Assembly: GCF_012927185.1 (NCBI RefSeq)
Contig: NZ_JABBGB010000003.1
Coordinates: 1,302,001 to 1,366,000 of the forward strand
Origin: Pseudoflavitalea sp. G-6-1-2
GTDB taxonomy: Bacteria; Bacteroidota; Bacteroidia; Chitinophagales; Chitinophagaceae
Length of the DNA stretch: 64,000 nucleotides
Direction: 5' to 3'
Within the stretch, counting starts at the first letter, position 1, and every line of letters begins with the position of its first letter. Under the pieces are notes generated by a model. That model was given only the letters and a program-made list of their open reading frames with translations. It did no database searches and had not been told where the DNA came from. Both the position numbers and the translations under genes were made by a program. Shown in pieces: positions 35,324-43,903 of this stretch.

Positions 35324-35350
35324 AAAAGGATTGTTCGGAAAGAACAATCC
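35324..35350 (-). terminator. Terminator of the M48-protease operon
   Basis: GGATTGTTC (35328-35336) and GAACAATCC (35342-35350) form a 9-bp stem with a 5-base loop; on the minus strand it runs into TTTT, 29 bases after the stop codon at 35379. Confidence 0.7.
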
Positions 35351-35378
35351 CTTTGGTATGATGTGCAGGCAGTTTGTT

Positions 35379-36962
35379 TTACAGTGCCTCGATGGAGATT
35401 CTGGTATACTTCTCCTTTTTGTTGTATTCCGTAATGAGTATATGACCATCCTTGGCACGGGTTACCCCTCTTACGATATTCTTGTCGGAAGTAGGAATGC
35501 TTCGAACCACCTTCTTGGTAGCAACATTATAAATACTGCTTTTATTAGTTTCATTCACCACCAGATACTGTTGTTTAAGATCACTGTTGGCTACAGGCAA
35601 GTAGCTTTTGGAACCTGTATAATACAATGGTGATCTGGCCGGGTACCATTTGCTTTTTTCTCCCTCGAAAATAGTGCTGGTTGTAAGCTGCCCGTTAGCC
35701 CCCAATTTATAAATCAGGGGATCGCCCAGTTTCGCACTGCGGGTACCTACTGTAAGAAGAATAACGGGATTGAATACAGAAAGTGGTACAATAAATAAAC
35801 TGCCGATAATTCTTCCGGGACGTACTTTTCTTCTTATTCCATCAGCAGCAAAATAAGTGTTGCCTTCAAAGTCTCTGAAAGAGTTTTGTATCAGCGGATA
35901 AGAATTATGCTCGATGTTGAATCCTTTTTGTGTGATCTGCGCATTGGAATTATCGTCCCAGTAGGTAAAGGTTTCCTTCATATCCTGTTTCTGGGTTCCT
36001 GTGATATCGTATGTGAACAGTCCTGCATATTCTCCTCTCATCAGAGAATTGGGAGAATAGTTGCTGGCTGATCCTCTGGTGCCTTTCAGCACTCCACTCA
36101 TGAACGGTTTGCCTGTTGCAGGATCTGTACCGAAAGCCAGCAGCTCAAGCTGATGTCCCTTCTTGTCTTTGATCACTCTTTTGGCATAAGCGCTTCCTTC
36201 TTTCACATTGTATCCGAGTATCTCAAACGAGTTGGGTACATCGCTTCTTCTGATGTTCTTATTCTCCTTGCCATTTGTAAGCAGGTATACGCTGCTGTCT
36301 GAAGTAAGTATGCTGATATCACCAGCTATATCCTCTTCTACTTTTTTCTTCCAGATCTGTTTTCCCTGAGAACTGTAGAAAGAAAGTTCAACACCTTTTT
36401 TATCGCCGAATACACTTACAAATCCATGATTCGGTACCGACATTAATTGTGGCTTGCTCTTAAATTTTGCTGCAGGGCCAGTTTGTTTGAGTTCTGAAGC
36501 TCTCTCCACTACTACAGTTACAGGGATTGAATCAGTTCCGATTATCTTTCCATCCAGGCTAACAAACTGAAGCAACAGGCTGTTTTTGCGATCCGGAGCT
36601 GGTTCATCCTTCTGCTTCTTTTTTCTGACAACCCTTTTGCCCCAATCAGGTTTGACATAGGAGAGACAGATCACATCCTGCTCAAAGGCCACATGCTGCA
36701 GCATAAGATCCTTTTCCTTGAAATTGATTGTACCTATATCATTAAGGTTTTCATCCATCAGTGATATTCTGTAATTGAATTCCTCGTCAGTAATTTTTTC
36801 AAGCCGTGTAAAAGCCAGGTATCCGATCACTGCGCTATTCTGTGAGATAGCGCTTACCTGTGTGGAAATACCGGAATTGACTTCGTTGAATACTTTTGAT
36901 TGCGAATAAGCCGTACTGGCTGCAATACCGATTGCCAGCAGGAGAGTGGTCACCTTTTTCAT
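35379..36962 (-). CDS. Secreted protein of unknown function, WD/propeller-like
   Basis: A 527-residue protein with a clear signal peptide (MKKVTTLLLAIGIAASTAYSQ). The body is made of many short beta segments of the form seen in propeller or TolB-like proteins (for example DENLNDIGTINF, SSQGKQIWKKKV), but no family can be named with confidence. A central YSPNSLMRGEYAGLFTYDI segment and a short hydrophobic stretch (PGRIIGSLFIVPLSVF) near residue 385 stand out. It is 23 bases behind an M48-type protease gene and probably on the same message. Confidence 0.75.
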   Translation of the reverse strand: MKKVTTLLLAIGIAASTAYSQSKVFNEVNSGISTQVSAISQNSAVIGYLAFTRLEKITDEEFNYRISLMDENLNDIGTINFKEKDLMLQHVAFEQDVICLSYVKPDWGKRVVRKKKQKDEPAPDRKNSLLLQFVSLDGKIIGTDSIPVTVVVERASELKQTGPAAKFKSKPQLMSVPNHGFVSVFGDKKGVELSFYSSQGKQIWKKKVEEDIAGDISILTSDSSVYLLTNGKENKNIRRSDVPNSFEILGYNVKEGSAYAKRVIKDKKGHQLELLAFGTDPATGKPFMSGVLKGTRGSASNYSPNSLMRGEYAGLFTYDITGTQKQDMKETFTYWDDNSNAQITQKGFNIEHNSYPLIQNSFRDFEGNTYFAADGIRRKVRPGRIIGSLFIVPLSVFNPVILLTVGTRSAKLGDPLIYKLGANGQLTTSTIFEGEKSKWYPARSPLYYTGSKSYLPVANSDLKQQYLVVNETNKSSIYNVATKKVVRSIPTSDKNIVRGVTRAKDGHILITEYNKKEKYTRISIEAL

Positions 36963-36985
36963 GTGAATTTCAAAGTGGGGGTTAA

Positions 36986-38446
36986 TTATTTCTTTTCAAA
37001 CGGGCTGGCGAATTCTATATATGGGCTGGTTGGAAATGCCTTGATAAATTCCTCTGCGGCTTTTGACCTGTTTTGACGGGAAACATCTGCGTCAAAAGTG
37101 AGCGTACTGAGGAAACTCTTCAGCGATTTTTCATCGGGCTGCGCCTTGCTCCAGAAGGAGGCTGATCCGAGCTTTTTAGCAATAGTTTCCAATTGCTCCC
37201 TCGGTATTTGCTCCAGCATGGTCTGCAGCTGGTAGTATTCCGAAGACACATTTTCTTTTTTCACCATACCGATGGTACCGAACCGGTGTAACTCGCGGTC
37301 TGCATAATACAGGCTGGTTATTGCATTGGCAAACATGAGATCGTACCAGTTGTTGTTGTTGCCTTTATCTTTCTCCAGAAGTATACGGTATAGTGAGCCG
37401 GTAATAACATCATTCCGGTAGAGATTCCAAACAATGATTCTGTTAGCGCGTTCTCTGATGGCTGCCGGAACAGGAGTGAGTGTTCTTCCTGCATCGGTAA
37501 GCAACTTGTTGCGTTCGTACCTCTCCTTACATTCAGGGTGGGTCTTCAACGAATCATCATTATTGGTGGAGTCTTTGAAATTATAGTTGCGGGTTGATAA
37601 TCCTTTGGTGCGCTTCTTTGTCCAGGCATCGTCGATGGTGATGTCGTATGCCGCGAAATACTTACCCAGCTCCAGTTTCAGCGGTGTGTGATATTCCATA
37701 TCGGCACTGTCGAGACGCAGAAAAAAACGGGAGTCGAAAGCAATATTGGCCTTTTTCATGAGCTGGATGGCCAGTGAATCTGCATCACCTTCGTGATAAC
37801 GCTGGTGTTTTCTTCTGTTGAACGTGAAGTTCTTCAACACCTTGTTCAGCCTGGTAAGGCGTTCGTATTTTGATTTCAGGATAGCATTGAGCGAGTCTTT
37901 GTAGGCATCCGAAGCCAGCAGCTCCGCTCTGTCTTTCATAGAATTCTCAGCATGTGAGAGAATATTGTGAGACAGCTCATGCGCAATCACCAGCGACAAT
38001 TCTTCCCGTGTCTGGCAGAAATTAACCAGTCCCATATTTACAGCGATGATGCCATTTCCGATGGCATAAGCATTCACTGAGCTGCTGCGATCGAGCAGCA
38101 GCATGGGTTTCGATTTGAAATGTGCAGGATTGGCCTTCATCAGCTGATCTATGATGCCATCGATATAGGCCGCAATCTCTTTTTCATAGACATAATCGTT
38201 ATCCTCCAGTGAACCGGTGATAAACTTTGTGCGGCCGTCCCAGATCTCCTTGTATTTCTTCTGGGTTTCACGATCATCGAATACAGACGGACATTTCCAT
38301 GCTTTCTGAATGGAGTCCGACTGATTTTTATAATATGTTTTGGAGAGATCCTGGTACTTGTACAACATTGGCTGCTGCGCCTGTGCAACGGAAATAAGAA
38401 ACAGCAATGAAAGGAGGAGCTTTGAACAGGGGTTAAGGGAAAACAT
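36986..38446 (-). CDS. M48-family metalloprotease
   Basis: A 486-residue secreted protein with a signal peptide ending VAQAQ and the zinc motif HELSHNILSH (HEXXH), with a downstream HEGDADSLA that would supply the third ligand. This is the M48 arrangement seen in outer-envelope quality-control proteases such as BepA. The sequence around NAYAIGNGIIAVNMGL is also characteristic. Length is longer than typical because of a C-terminal helical extension of about 180 residues. Divergent from the beta-lactamase gene. Confidence 0.85.
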   Translation of the reverse strand: MFSLNPCSKLLLSLLFLISVAQAQQPMLYKYQDLSKTYYKNQSDSIQKAWKCPSVFDDRETQKKYKEIWDGRTKFITGSLEDNDYVYEKEIAAYIDGIIDQLMKANPAHFKSKPMLLLDRSSSVNAYAIGNGIIAVNMGLVNFCQTREELSLVIAHELSHNILSHAENSMKDRAELLASDAYKDSLNAILKSKYERLTRLNKVLKNFTFNRRKHQRYHEGDADSLAIQLMKKANIAFDSRFFLRLDSADMEYHTPLKLELGKYFAAYDITIDDAWTKKRTKGLSTRNYNFKDSTNNDDSLKTHPECKERYERNKLLTDAGRTLTPVPAAIRERANRIIVWNLYRNDVITGSLYRILLEKDKGNNNNWYDLMFANAITSLYYADRELHRFGTIGMVKKENVSSEYYQLQTMLEQIPREQLETIAKKLGSASFWSKAQPDEKSLKSFLSTLTFDADVSRQNRSKAAEEFIKAFPTSPYIEFASPFEKK

Positions 38447-38526
38447 AAGGGTCAGAAATTTTCAGGGATATTTCTAGTAACGTAAAACTACCCGCGAAAG
38501 TACGCGAAGTTTAGGATAATTTTAAG

Positions 38527-38557
38527 TTTGAACAGACCTGGCTTTGCCTCAACTTTG
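38527..38557 (+). promoter_or_regulatory. Promoter of the metallo-beta-lactamase gene
   Basis: TTTG (38527-38530) and CAACTTTG (38550-38557; one mismatch to TAnnTTTG) with a 19-base spacer, ending 36 bases before the ATG. Confidence 0.55.
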
Positions 38558-38593
38558 CATACACGAAAATCTCACTATTAATTTTTACCCGCA

Positions 38594-39472
38594 ATGAACC
38601 GCGCTATCCTAACCAAGATCACATTGATCGTTTGCCTTTTTACTGCTTCTTTTTCAGTTGTTGCCCAGCATGTGGAAGAACCCGCCAATCCTCCCAAAGA
38701 ATGGACAACCTCTTATAAACCCTTCAGAATAGCCGGTAATCTCTACTATGTGGGAACTTATGATCTGGCTTGTTATCTTATCACCACTTCCGAAGGGAAT
38801 ATTCTCATCAATACCGGCATAGCTTCTTCTGCATCGCAGATCAAAGCGAGTATCGAAGCGCTCGGTTTCAAATACTCAGATACCAGAATTCTGCTCACCA
38901 CGCAAGTGCATCACGATCACGTAGGCGCCATGGCAGCCGTAAAGAAAGCTACAGGAGCAGTGATGATGGTGAACGAAAAAGATGCACAGAACCTCGTTAC
39001 CGGCGGCAAGAACGATTACTATTTCCATGCCGATCATGCCATCTTTCAACCCATCAAAGCAGAGCGCATGCTTCGCAACAACGATACCATCACGCTCGGC
39101 GATACAAAGCTCACCATGCTGCATCACCCCGGCCATACTCCCGGCAGCTGCAGCTACCTGCTCGATACAAAAGATGAAAAAAGAAGCTGGCACGTACTGA
39201 TAGCAAACATGCCCAGCATCATCATCGAAAAGAAATTCTCCGAAGTGAAGGAGTATCCCGATATGCTGCGCGATTATGCTTACACGTTAGGCGTGATGAA
39301 AGACCTCAAGTTCGACCTCTGGTTAGCCTCCCATGCCAGCCAGTTCGATCTGCACGGCAAACGCAAAGAGACCGACGGTTACAAACCCGAAGCCTTCATC
39401 GACCAAAATGGTTACATCGAATCTATCGCCGAATTCCGTAAAGCTTTCGACAAAAAACTGGCCGAGGAATAG
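38594..39472 (+). CDS. Subclass B3 metallo-beta-lactamase with Gln in the zinc site (GOB-like)
   Basis: A 292-residue periplasmic enzyme with signal peptide (cleaved near VVAQ, residue 25). The zinc motif normally written HxHxDH reads QVHHDH here (Gln104, His106, Asp108, His109), so the first histidine is replaced by glutamine as in GOB enzymes of Elizabethkingia. The later ligands are kept: HHPGHTPGSC and SHASQFDLHGK. ILINTGIA takes the place of the more usual LIDGG segment. It probably hydrolyses penicillins, cephalosporins and carbapenems, though activity and preferred metal load need measurement. It has its own promoter and no mobile element nearby, which points to an intrinsic chromosomal gene. 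Confidence 0.88.
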   Translation: MNRAILTKITLIVCLFTASFSVVAQHVEEPANPPKEWTTSYKPFRIAGNLYYVGTYDLACYLITTSEGNILINTGIASSASQIKASIEALGFKYSDTRILLTTQVHHDHVGAMAAVKKATGAVMMVNEKDAQNLVTGGKNDYYFHADHAIFQPIKAERMLRNNDTITLGDTKLTMLHHPGHTPGSCSYLLDTKDEKRSWHVLIANMPSIIIEKKFSEVKEYPDMLRDYAYTLGVMKDLKFDLWLASHASQFDLHGKRKETDGYKPEAFIDQNGYIESIAEFRKAFDKKLAEE

Positions 39473-39476
39473 CCCG

Positions 39477-39507
39477 TCTGCAAACTGCCTCCATTATTGT
39501 ACTTTTG
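39477..39507 (+). promoter_or_regulatory. Candidate promoter for the Nudix-rlmB unit
   Basis: TCTG (39477-39480, one mismatch to TTTG), 19-base spacer, TACTTTTG (39500-39507, full match). The box ends four bases before the ATG, so the transcript would have almost no leader. Confidence 0.45.
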
Positions 39508-39511
39508 CGCC

Positions 39512-40072
39512 ATGAATGAAACTGAGAACCCCTGGAAGATCCTGAGTTCTGAGGAGAAATATGGCAATCCCTGGATCGGTGTCACCGAATTTCAGGTGAT
39601 CAACCCCTCCGGCGGAAAAGGCATTTACGGGAAAGTACATTTCAGGAATATCGCAGTAGGAGTGGTTCCGCTCGACGAAGAACTGAATACCTGGCTCGTA
39701 GGCCAGTACAGGTTTACCATCGACCAATACAGCTGGGAGATTCCCGAAGGGGGAAGTCCGGAAGGCACTGATCCCATCGCATCCGCACACAGGGAACTGC
39801 TCGAAGAAACCGGACTGGTAGCTGCGAGCATGGAACCCATTCTTGAGATGCACCTCTCCAATTCAGTGAGTGACGAATATGCCGTAACTTACCTCGCCAG
39901 GCAGCTGACGCAGCAAACAGCCTGTCCCGAAGAAACAGAGCAGTTGCAGATAAAGAAACTGCCCTTTGAAGAAGCTTACCGGATGGTAGAACAGGGCCTC
40001 ATCACAGACTCCATGTCGGTGGCCGCCATCCTGAAAATAAAACTCATGATCGCAGATGGAAGGATTTCATAG
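39512..40072 (+). CDS. Nudix hydrolase
   Basis: A 186-residue Nudix protein similar to ADP-ribose pyrophosphatases. The Nudix box is around residues 75-97 with HRELLEETGL; the residue usually Glu in the GX5E part is not Glu (GSPEGTDP). Preceding GQYRFTIDQYSWEIPEGG is typical of the ADP-sugar subgroup. The ATG at 39512 is used; a TTG five codons earlier lies inside the -7 box. It overlaps the next gene by 17 bases. Confidence 0.86.
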   Translation: MNETENPWKILSSEEKYGNPWIGVTEFQVINPSGGKGIYGKVHFRNIAVGVVPLDEELNTWLVGQYRFTIDQYSWEIPEGGSPEGTDPIASAHRELLEETGLVAASMEPILEMHLSNSVSDEYAVTYLARQLTQQTACPEETEQLQIKKLPFEEAYRMVEQGLITDSMSVAAILKIKLMIADGRIS

Positions 40073-40838
40073 AAAACAATCGCCGGGTATCAAGAAATCG
40101 TCGATGATCATCGGCCGGCAACCGATCATCGAAGCAATAGAGGCAGGAAGGGCCATTGACAAGATCCTTTTCCAGCGCAATGTTACCGGAGACGCTATCG
40201 GCAAGATCCGTCAGCTCTCCAGAGACCACAATATTCCCATTCAGCAGGTGCCTCCTGAGAAGCTGAATGCCATGACAAAGGCCAATCATCAGGGAACCAT
40301 TGCCATTGCCGGACTGGTACAGTACATGGACCTCCAGCAGGTGATCGATCACGTAGTGGGATCGGGCGAAGTGCCCTTGTTCGTAATGCTCGACGGCGTT
40401 ACCGATGTACGCAATATCGGCGCCATCGCCCGTACCGCACTTTGCTGCGGAGCGCAGGCCATCATCATACCGGACAAAGGAGTGGGAGCCCTCAACGAAG
40501 AAGCCATCAAGAGTTCCGCCGGCGCACTCGAACGCATCCATATCTGCCGCGTAAACAGCCTCATGAAAGCAGTGGACAGCCTCCATCTCAACGGCATCAA
40601 AGTTTTTGCCTCCGAAATGACGGCCAATGAAACTGTTTTTGAACTGGAATACCGTGAGCCTTGTTGTATTATCGCAGGCAGTGAAGACAAGGGTGTTTTT
40701 TCGGGATTGCTGAAGATCAGCGACAGCATCTTCAAAATACCCATGGCTGGTGGATTTGAATCGCTGAACGTGTCCGTAGCAATGGGCATGATTCTGTACG
40801 AAGCAATGAAACAGCGCCTGTTCAGTACAGCACGCTAA
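40056..40838 (+). CDS. rlmB: 23S rRNA 2'-O-ribose methyltransferase, TrmH/SpoU family
   Basis: A 260-residue SPOUT-class methyltransferase, most like RlmB, which methylates G2251 of 23S rRNA. An N-terminal L30e-like substrate domain (IIGRQPIIEAIEAG) is followed by the knot motifs DVRNIGAIARTA, IIAGSEDKG and SLNVSVAMGMILYE. Overlaps the Nudix gene by 17 bases from the ATG at 40056; a second ATG at 40104 would remove the overlap and starts exactly at the conserved domain, so either is possible. The exact rRNA target is inferred from family likeness. Confidence 0.88.
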   Translation: MEGFHRKQSPGIKKSSMIIGRQPIIEAIEAGRAIDKILFQRNVTGDAIGKIRQLSRDHNIPIQQVPPEKLNAMTKANHQGTIAIAGLVQYMDLQQVIDHVVGSGEVPLFVMLDGVTDVRNIGAIARTALCCGAQAIIIPDKGVGALNEEAIKSSAGALERIHICRVNSLMKAVDSLHLNGIKVFASEMTANETVFELEYREPCCIIAGSEDKGVFSGLLKISDSIFKIPMAGGFESLNVSVAMGMILYEAMKQRLFSTAR

Positions 40839-40856
40839 CCATAGAAATCATTATCC

Positions 40857-41723
40857 ATGTCAACAGTGCATCTTGTAGAATGTCCGCGCGACGCCATGCA
40901 GGGCTGGCCAACCATCATACCGGTTGAGCAAAAGATCGAATACCTGAACTCCCTGCTGCGCGTAGGTTTTCAAACACTCGATTTCGGCAGCTTCGTATCG
41001 CCCAAAGCCATTCCGCAAATGGCCGATACGCGCTTTGTGCTGCCGCAGCTCGAACTCCACGATACCAAAACGGAGCTCCTTGCCATCGTAGCCAATGTTC
41101 GCGGTGCACTCGATGCGCTGGAATACGAACAGATCCGTTACCTCGGATTTCCTTTCTCCGTTTCTGAAACTTTTCAGCAACGCAATACCAACAGCTCCAT
41201 TCAGGAATCATTGGCCACTGTTGCCGAGATGCAGACACTCTGTGTTCGCAAACGCAAGAAGCTGGTGGTGTATCTGTCCATGGGTTTTGGCAATCCGTAT
41301 GGCGATGAATGGAACGAACAGATCGTATTCAAATGGGCGGAGAAACTGGTGGATATGGGCATCACCATCATCTCACTGGCAGATACCGTAGGGCTTGCTA
41401 CGGCAGATCAGGTGGGCACTATCACCGGCTATCTCATCAAAGCCTTGCCCGATACGGAGATCGGCGTTCATCTTCATTCCACCCCATTCAACTGGCAGGA
41501 GAAAGTGGATGCAGCATTGCAGGCAGGATGCCTCCGCTTCGACGGTGCACTCAAAGGCATAGGCGGATGCCCCATGGCCGACGATGTGCTGGTGGGCAAT
41601 ATGAACACCGAACTGATGATACCTTATTTTGAAAGCAAAGGCATGCTGCCGCCACTCGATCAGCATGCACTCACATACAGCCTCAAACTGGCCGACAGGA
41701 TCTTTGGAAAAACGCATAGGTAG
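40857..41723 (+). CDS. Hydroxymethylglutaryl-CoA lyase-like enzyme
   Basis: A 288-residue TIM-barrel enzyme of the HMG-CoA lyase family, which splits HMG-CoA into acetoacetate and acetyl-CoA in leucine or ketone metabolism. Motifs include ECPRDAMQ (Arg-Asp of the active site), DFGSFVSPKAIPQMADT, HLHST in place of the common HxHDT (metal histidines kept), and GIGGCPMADDVLVGN with the catalytic cysteine. The substitutions at the HxHDT and GCPYA positions make exact substrate somewhat uncertain; this branch is frequent in Bacteroidota. 18 bases behind rlmB. Confidence 0.87.
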   Translation: MSTVHLVECPRDAMQGWPTIIPVEQKIEYLNSLLRVGFQTLDFGSFVSPKAIPQMADTRFVLPQLELHDTKTELLAIVANVRGALDALEYEQIRYLGFPFSVSETFQQRNTNSSIQESLATVAEMQTLCVRKRKKLVVYLSMGFGNPYGDEWNEQIVFKWAEKLVDMGITIISLADTVGLATADQVGTITGYLIKALPDTEIGVHLHSTPFNWQEKVDAALQAGCLRFDGALKGIGGCPMADDVLVGNMNTELMIPYFESKGMLPPLDQHALTYSLKLADRIFGKTHR

Positions 41724-41730
41724 TACTGTT

Positions 41731-42741
41731 ATGAACTTCATGGTAGATATCAATATCACAGCTCCCGATCAGCGGATCGCCTATCAGCAACCTTTAATGC
41801 TGGTGGGTAGCTGCTTTACCGAACATATCGGTAACAGTTTGCAGGAGCTGAAATTCGACGTACTGCAAAATCCGAACGGCATTCTCTTCGATCCCATGAG
41901 TGTGGCCAACAGTCTCGTGAGCTGGGTGCAGAACAAACAATACACTACCAACGATCTTTTTCAGCTGAACGAAGTATGGCAGAGCTGGCATCATCATAGC
42001 CGCTTCTCCGGAATGGATGCGAATGCCGTTGTTGAAATGATCAACGCTTCGCAAACCGCCGCACATGAGTTTCTCAAAAAAGCGGAGTGGCTGGTGATTA
42101 CGCTGGGCAGCTCTTTCAGTTATCGCCTCACAGACAGTACGCCTGCCAATCAATTCGCCGGCGTAGCGGTGGAAGGAGCTGTGGCCAACTGTCATCGTGC
42201 ACCCAACCAGTGGTTCAGAAAACATATGATGACCATCGAAGAAACCAAATCGGTGCTGGATAATGCCCTGCATCAGGTTCGTTACTTCAACAGGAACATC
42301 AAAACCATCTTCACCATTTCTCCCGTTCGTCATCTCCGCGATGGCGTTACCGAAAACAACAGAAGCAAGGCACGCCTCATAGAAGTGGTGCATCATCTGG
42401 TGAATAAATTCGACAGGCTTTATTATTTCCCCGCATACGAACTGGTGGTGGATGTGCTGCGCGATTACCGGTTCTTCGATATCGATATGGCGCATCCGAA
42501 TTATGCAGCCACACAATTTGTGCTGGATAAATTCATGGGCAATTTTGTGGAAGAACCTGCACAGCAGCTGGCGGCTGAACTGCGCAAGCTGGCGATTGCG
42601 CGGAAGCATAAGCCCTTTCATGCAGAAACAAATGCGCATCGGAAATTTCTGCAATCGCAGCATGAGAAAGCCAAGGAACTGAAGCAGCAATTTCCTTTTC
42701 TGAATCTGGACGATGAGCTGCAATATTTCGCAAAATCCTAG
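41731..42741 (+). CDS. GSCFA-domain protein
   Basis: A 336-residue protein with the defining motif near its start, here VGSCFTEHIG, and a C-terminal DMAHPNYAA, which is the layout of the GSCFA family, distant relatives of SGNH hydrolases with a Ser/His active site. Substrate unknown. The ATG at 41731 lies 7 bases after the HMG-CoA lyase stop, so the two are co-transcribed; an earlier in-frame ATG would overlap the lyase gene by 95 bases and is rejected. Confidence 0.87.
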   Translation: MNFMVDINITAPDQRIAYQQPLMLVGSCFTEHIGNSLQELKFDVLQNPNGILFDPMSVANSLVSWVQNKQYTTNDLFQLNEVWQSWHHHSRFSGMDANAVVEMINASQTAAHEFLKKAEWLVITLGSSFSYRLTDSTPANQFAGVAVEGAVANCHRAPNQWFRKHMMTIEETKSVLDNALHQVRYFNRNIKTIFTISPVRHLRDGVTENNRSKARLIEVVHHLVNKFDRLYYFPAYELVVDVLRDYRFFDIDMAHPNYAATQFVLDKFMGNFVEEPAQQLAAELRKLAIARKHKPFHAETNAHRKFLQSQHEKAKELKQQFPFLNLDDELQYFAKS

Positions 42742-42762
42742 CGAAATCGCTCATCACATTCC

Positions 42763-42794
42763 TTTACTCCCGATAGAATAATCCTGTATCTTTA
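42763..42794 (+). promoter_or_regulatory. Possible weak promoter for glucokinase
   Basis: TTTA (42763-42766), 20-base spacer, TATCTTTA (42787-42794); each element is one mismatch off consensus. It ends five bases before the ATG. Confidence 0.3.
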
Positions 42795-42799
42795 ATACG

Positions 42800-43864
42800 A
42801 TGAACGTAACTACCAAAGGAATGGAGATACCCTTGTATCTGCCTGCAAAAGATCAGGTGCCTGCAGAAGGTATCAATATCCTCGCAGGAGATATCGGAGG
42901 AACAAAAACACATCTCGCCATCTTCAGGGCCACCCCCGGAGAAATGGTATGCATCCGCGATCAGAAATTCAAATCATCGGATTATGCTTCTTTGCAGGAT
43001 ATCATTTCGGAATTTCTGAAAGGAAAGGAGGAGCATCGTCCGCAAAGGATCTGTTGCGGTGTTGCCGGTCCGGTGCTCGATGGGACTGTTGAACTCACCA
43101 ATCTCAACTGGGTGCTCAGTGTGGCCGATCTGCAGCAAAGCACCGGTGTTGAAACTGTTCGTCTCATCAACGATCTGGAGGCAACCGCTTACGGGCTTGC
43201 CGCATTGCAGCCTACCGATTTCTTTACCCTTCATGGCGGCCATGAAAATGCAAAGGGGAATATGGCCATTCTGGCTCCCGGCACCGGATTGGGCGAAGCA
43301 GGGCTCTACTGGAATGGAAATCACTACTTTCCCTTCCCAACAGAAGGCGGACACTGCGATTTCTCGCCAAGATCGGGCCTCGATTTTGAACTCACTCAAT
43401 ACTTGCAGGAGCTCTATGGCGTTGTAAGCTGGGAGAAAGTGGTGGCAGGTCCCGGCATCTGGGACATCTATCAGTTTCTCCGCGATGTACAAAAAATGGA
43501 GGAACCCAAATGGCTTACAGAGGTCTGGAAAACAGAGGCTCACCCTTCAGCCCGCATCAGCAATGCCGCCGCACTCAACGAAGCAGAGATCTGTGTGCAT
43601 ACAATGAAACATTATGTTCGTTATCTTGGGCATGAAGCAGCCAATCTGGTATTGAAAATGAAAGCAACAGGCGGTCTCTTCCTCGGAGGAGGCATACCGC
43701 CGAAGATTGCCGGACTTTTACAAAGAGAGAATTTTTTCAGTCATTATATGGATAGCGACCGCATGCAGCATCTGCTTGAAGGTGTACCTATCCGCATCAT
43801 CAACAACGAACAGACAGGATTGTCGGGCGCAGCATGGTTCGGCGCATACGGACAATCCAGCTAA
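42800..43864 (+). CDS. glk: Glucokinase
   Basis: A 354-residue ROK-unrelated (PF02685 type) glucokinase that phosphorylates glucose with ATP. The phosphate loop is AGDIGGTKTHLA (about residues 29-40), the sugar site region includes NDLEATAYGL and PTEGGHCDFSPR, and APGTGLGEAGL follows the family pattern. Slightly longer than the E. coli enzyme through a 25-residue N-terminal extension. Between the GSCFA gene and a C-terminal processing protease. Confidence 0.93.
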   Translation: MNVTTKGMEIPLYLPAKDQVPAEGINILAGDIGGTKTHLAIFRATPGEMVCIRDQKFKSSDYASLQDIISEFLKGKEEHRPQRICCGVAGPVLDGTVELTNLNWVLSVADLQQSTGVETVRLINDLEATAYGLAALQPTDFFTLHGGHENAKGNMAILAPGTGLGEAGLYWNGNHYFPFPTEGGHCDFSPRSGLDFELTQYLQELYGVVSWEKVVAGPGIWDIYQFLRDVQKMEEPKWLTEVWKTEAHPSARISNAAALNEAEICVHTMKHYVRYLGHEAANLVLKMKATGGLFLGGGIPPKIAGLLQRENFFSHYMDSDRMQHLLEGVPIRIINNEQTGLSGAAWFGAYGQSS

Positions 43865-43903
43865 TTTCAACGATCATCAATAACCGCCTAAAGAGGGTAG
43901 AAC

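Noticed and set aside
41629-41730. Longer start for the GSCFA protein
   Set aside because: It would overlap the HMG-CoA lyase gene by 95 bases and adds a sequence that is merely the shifted frame of that gene.
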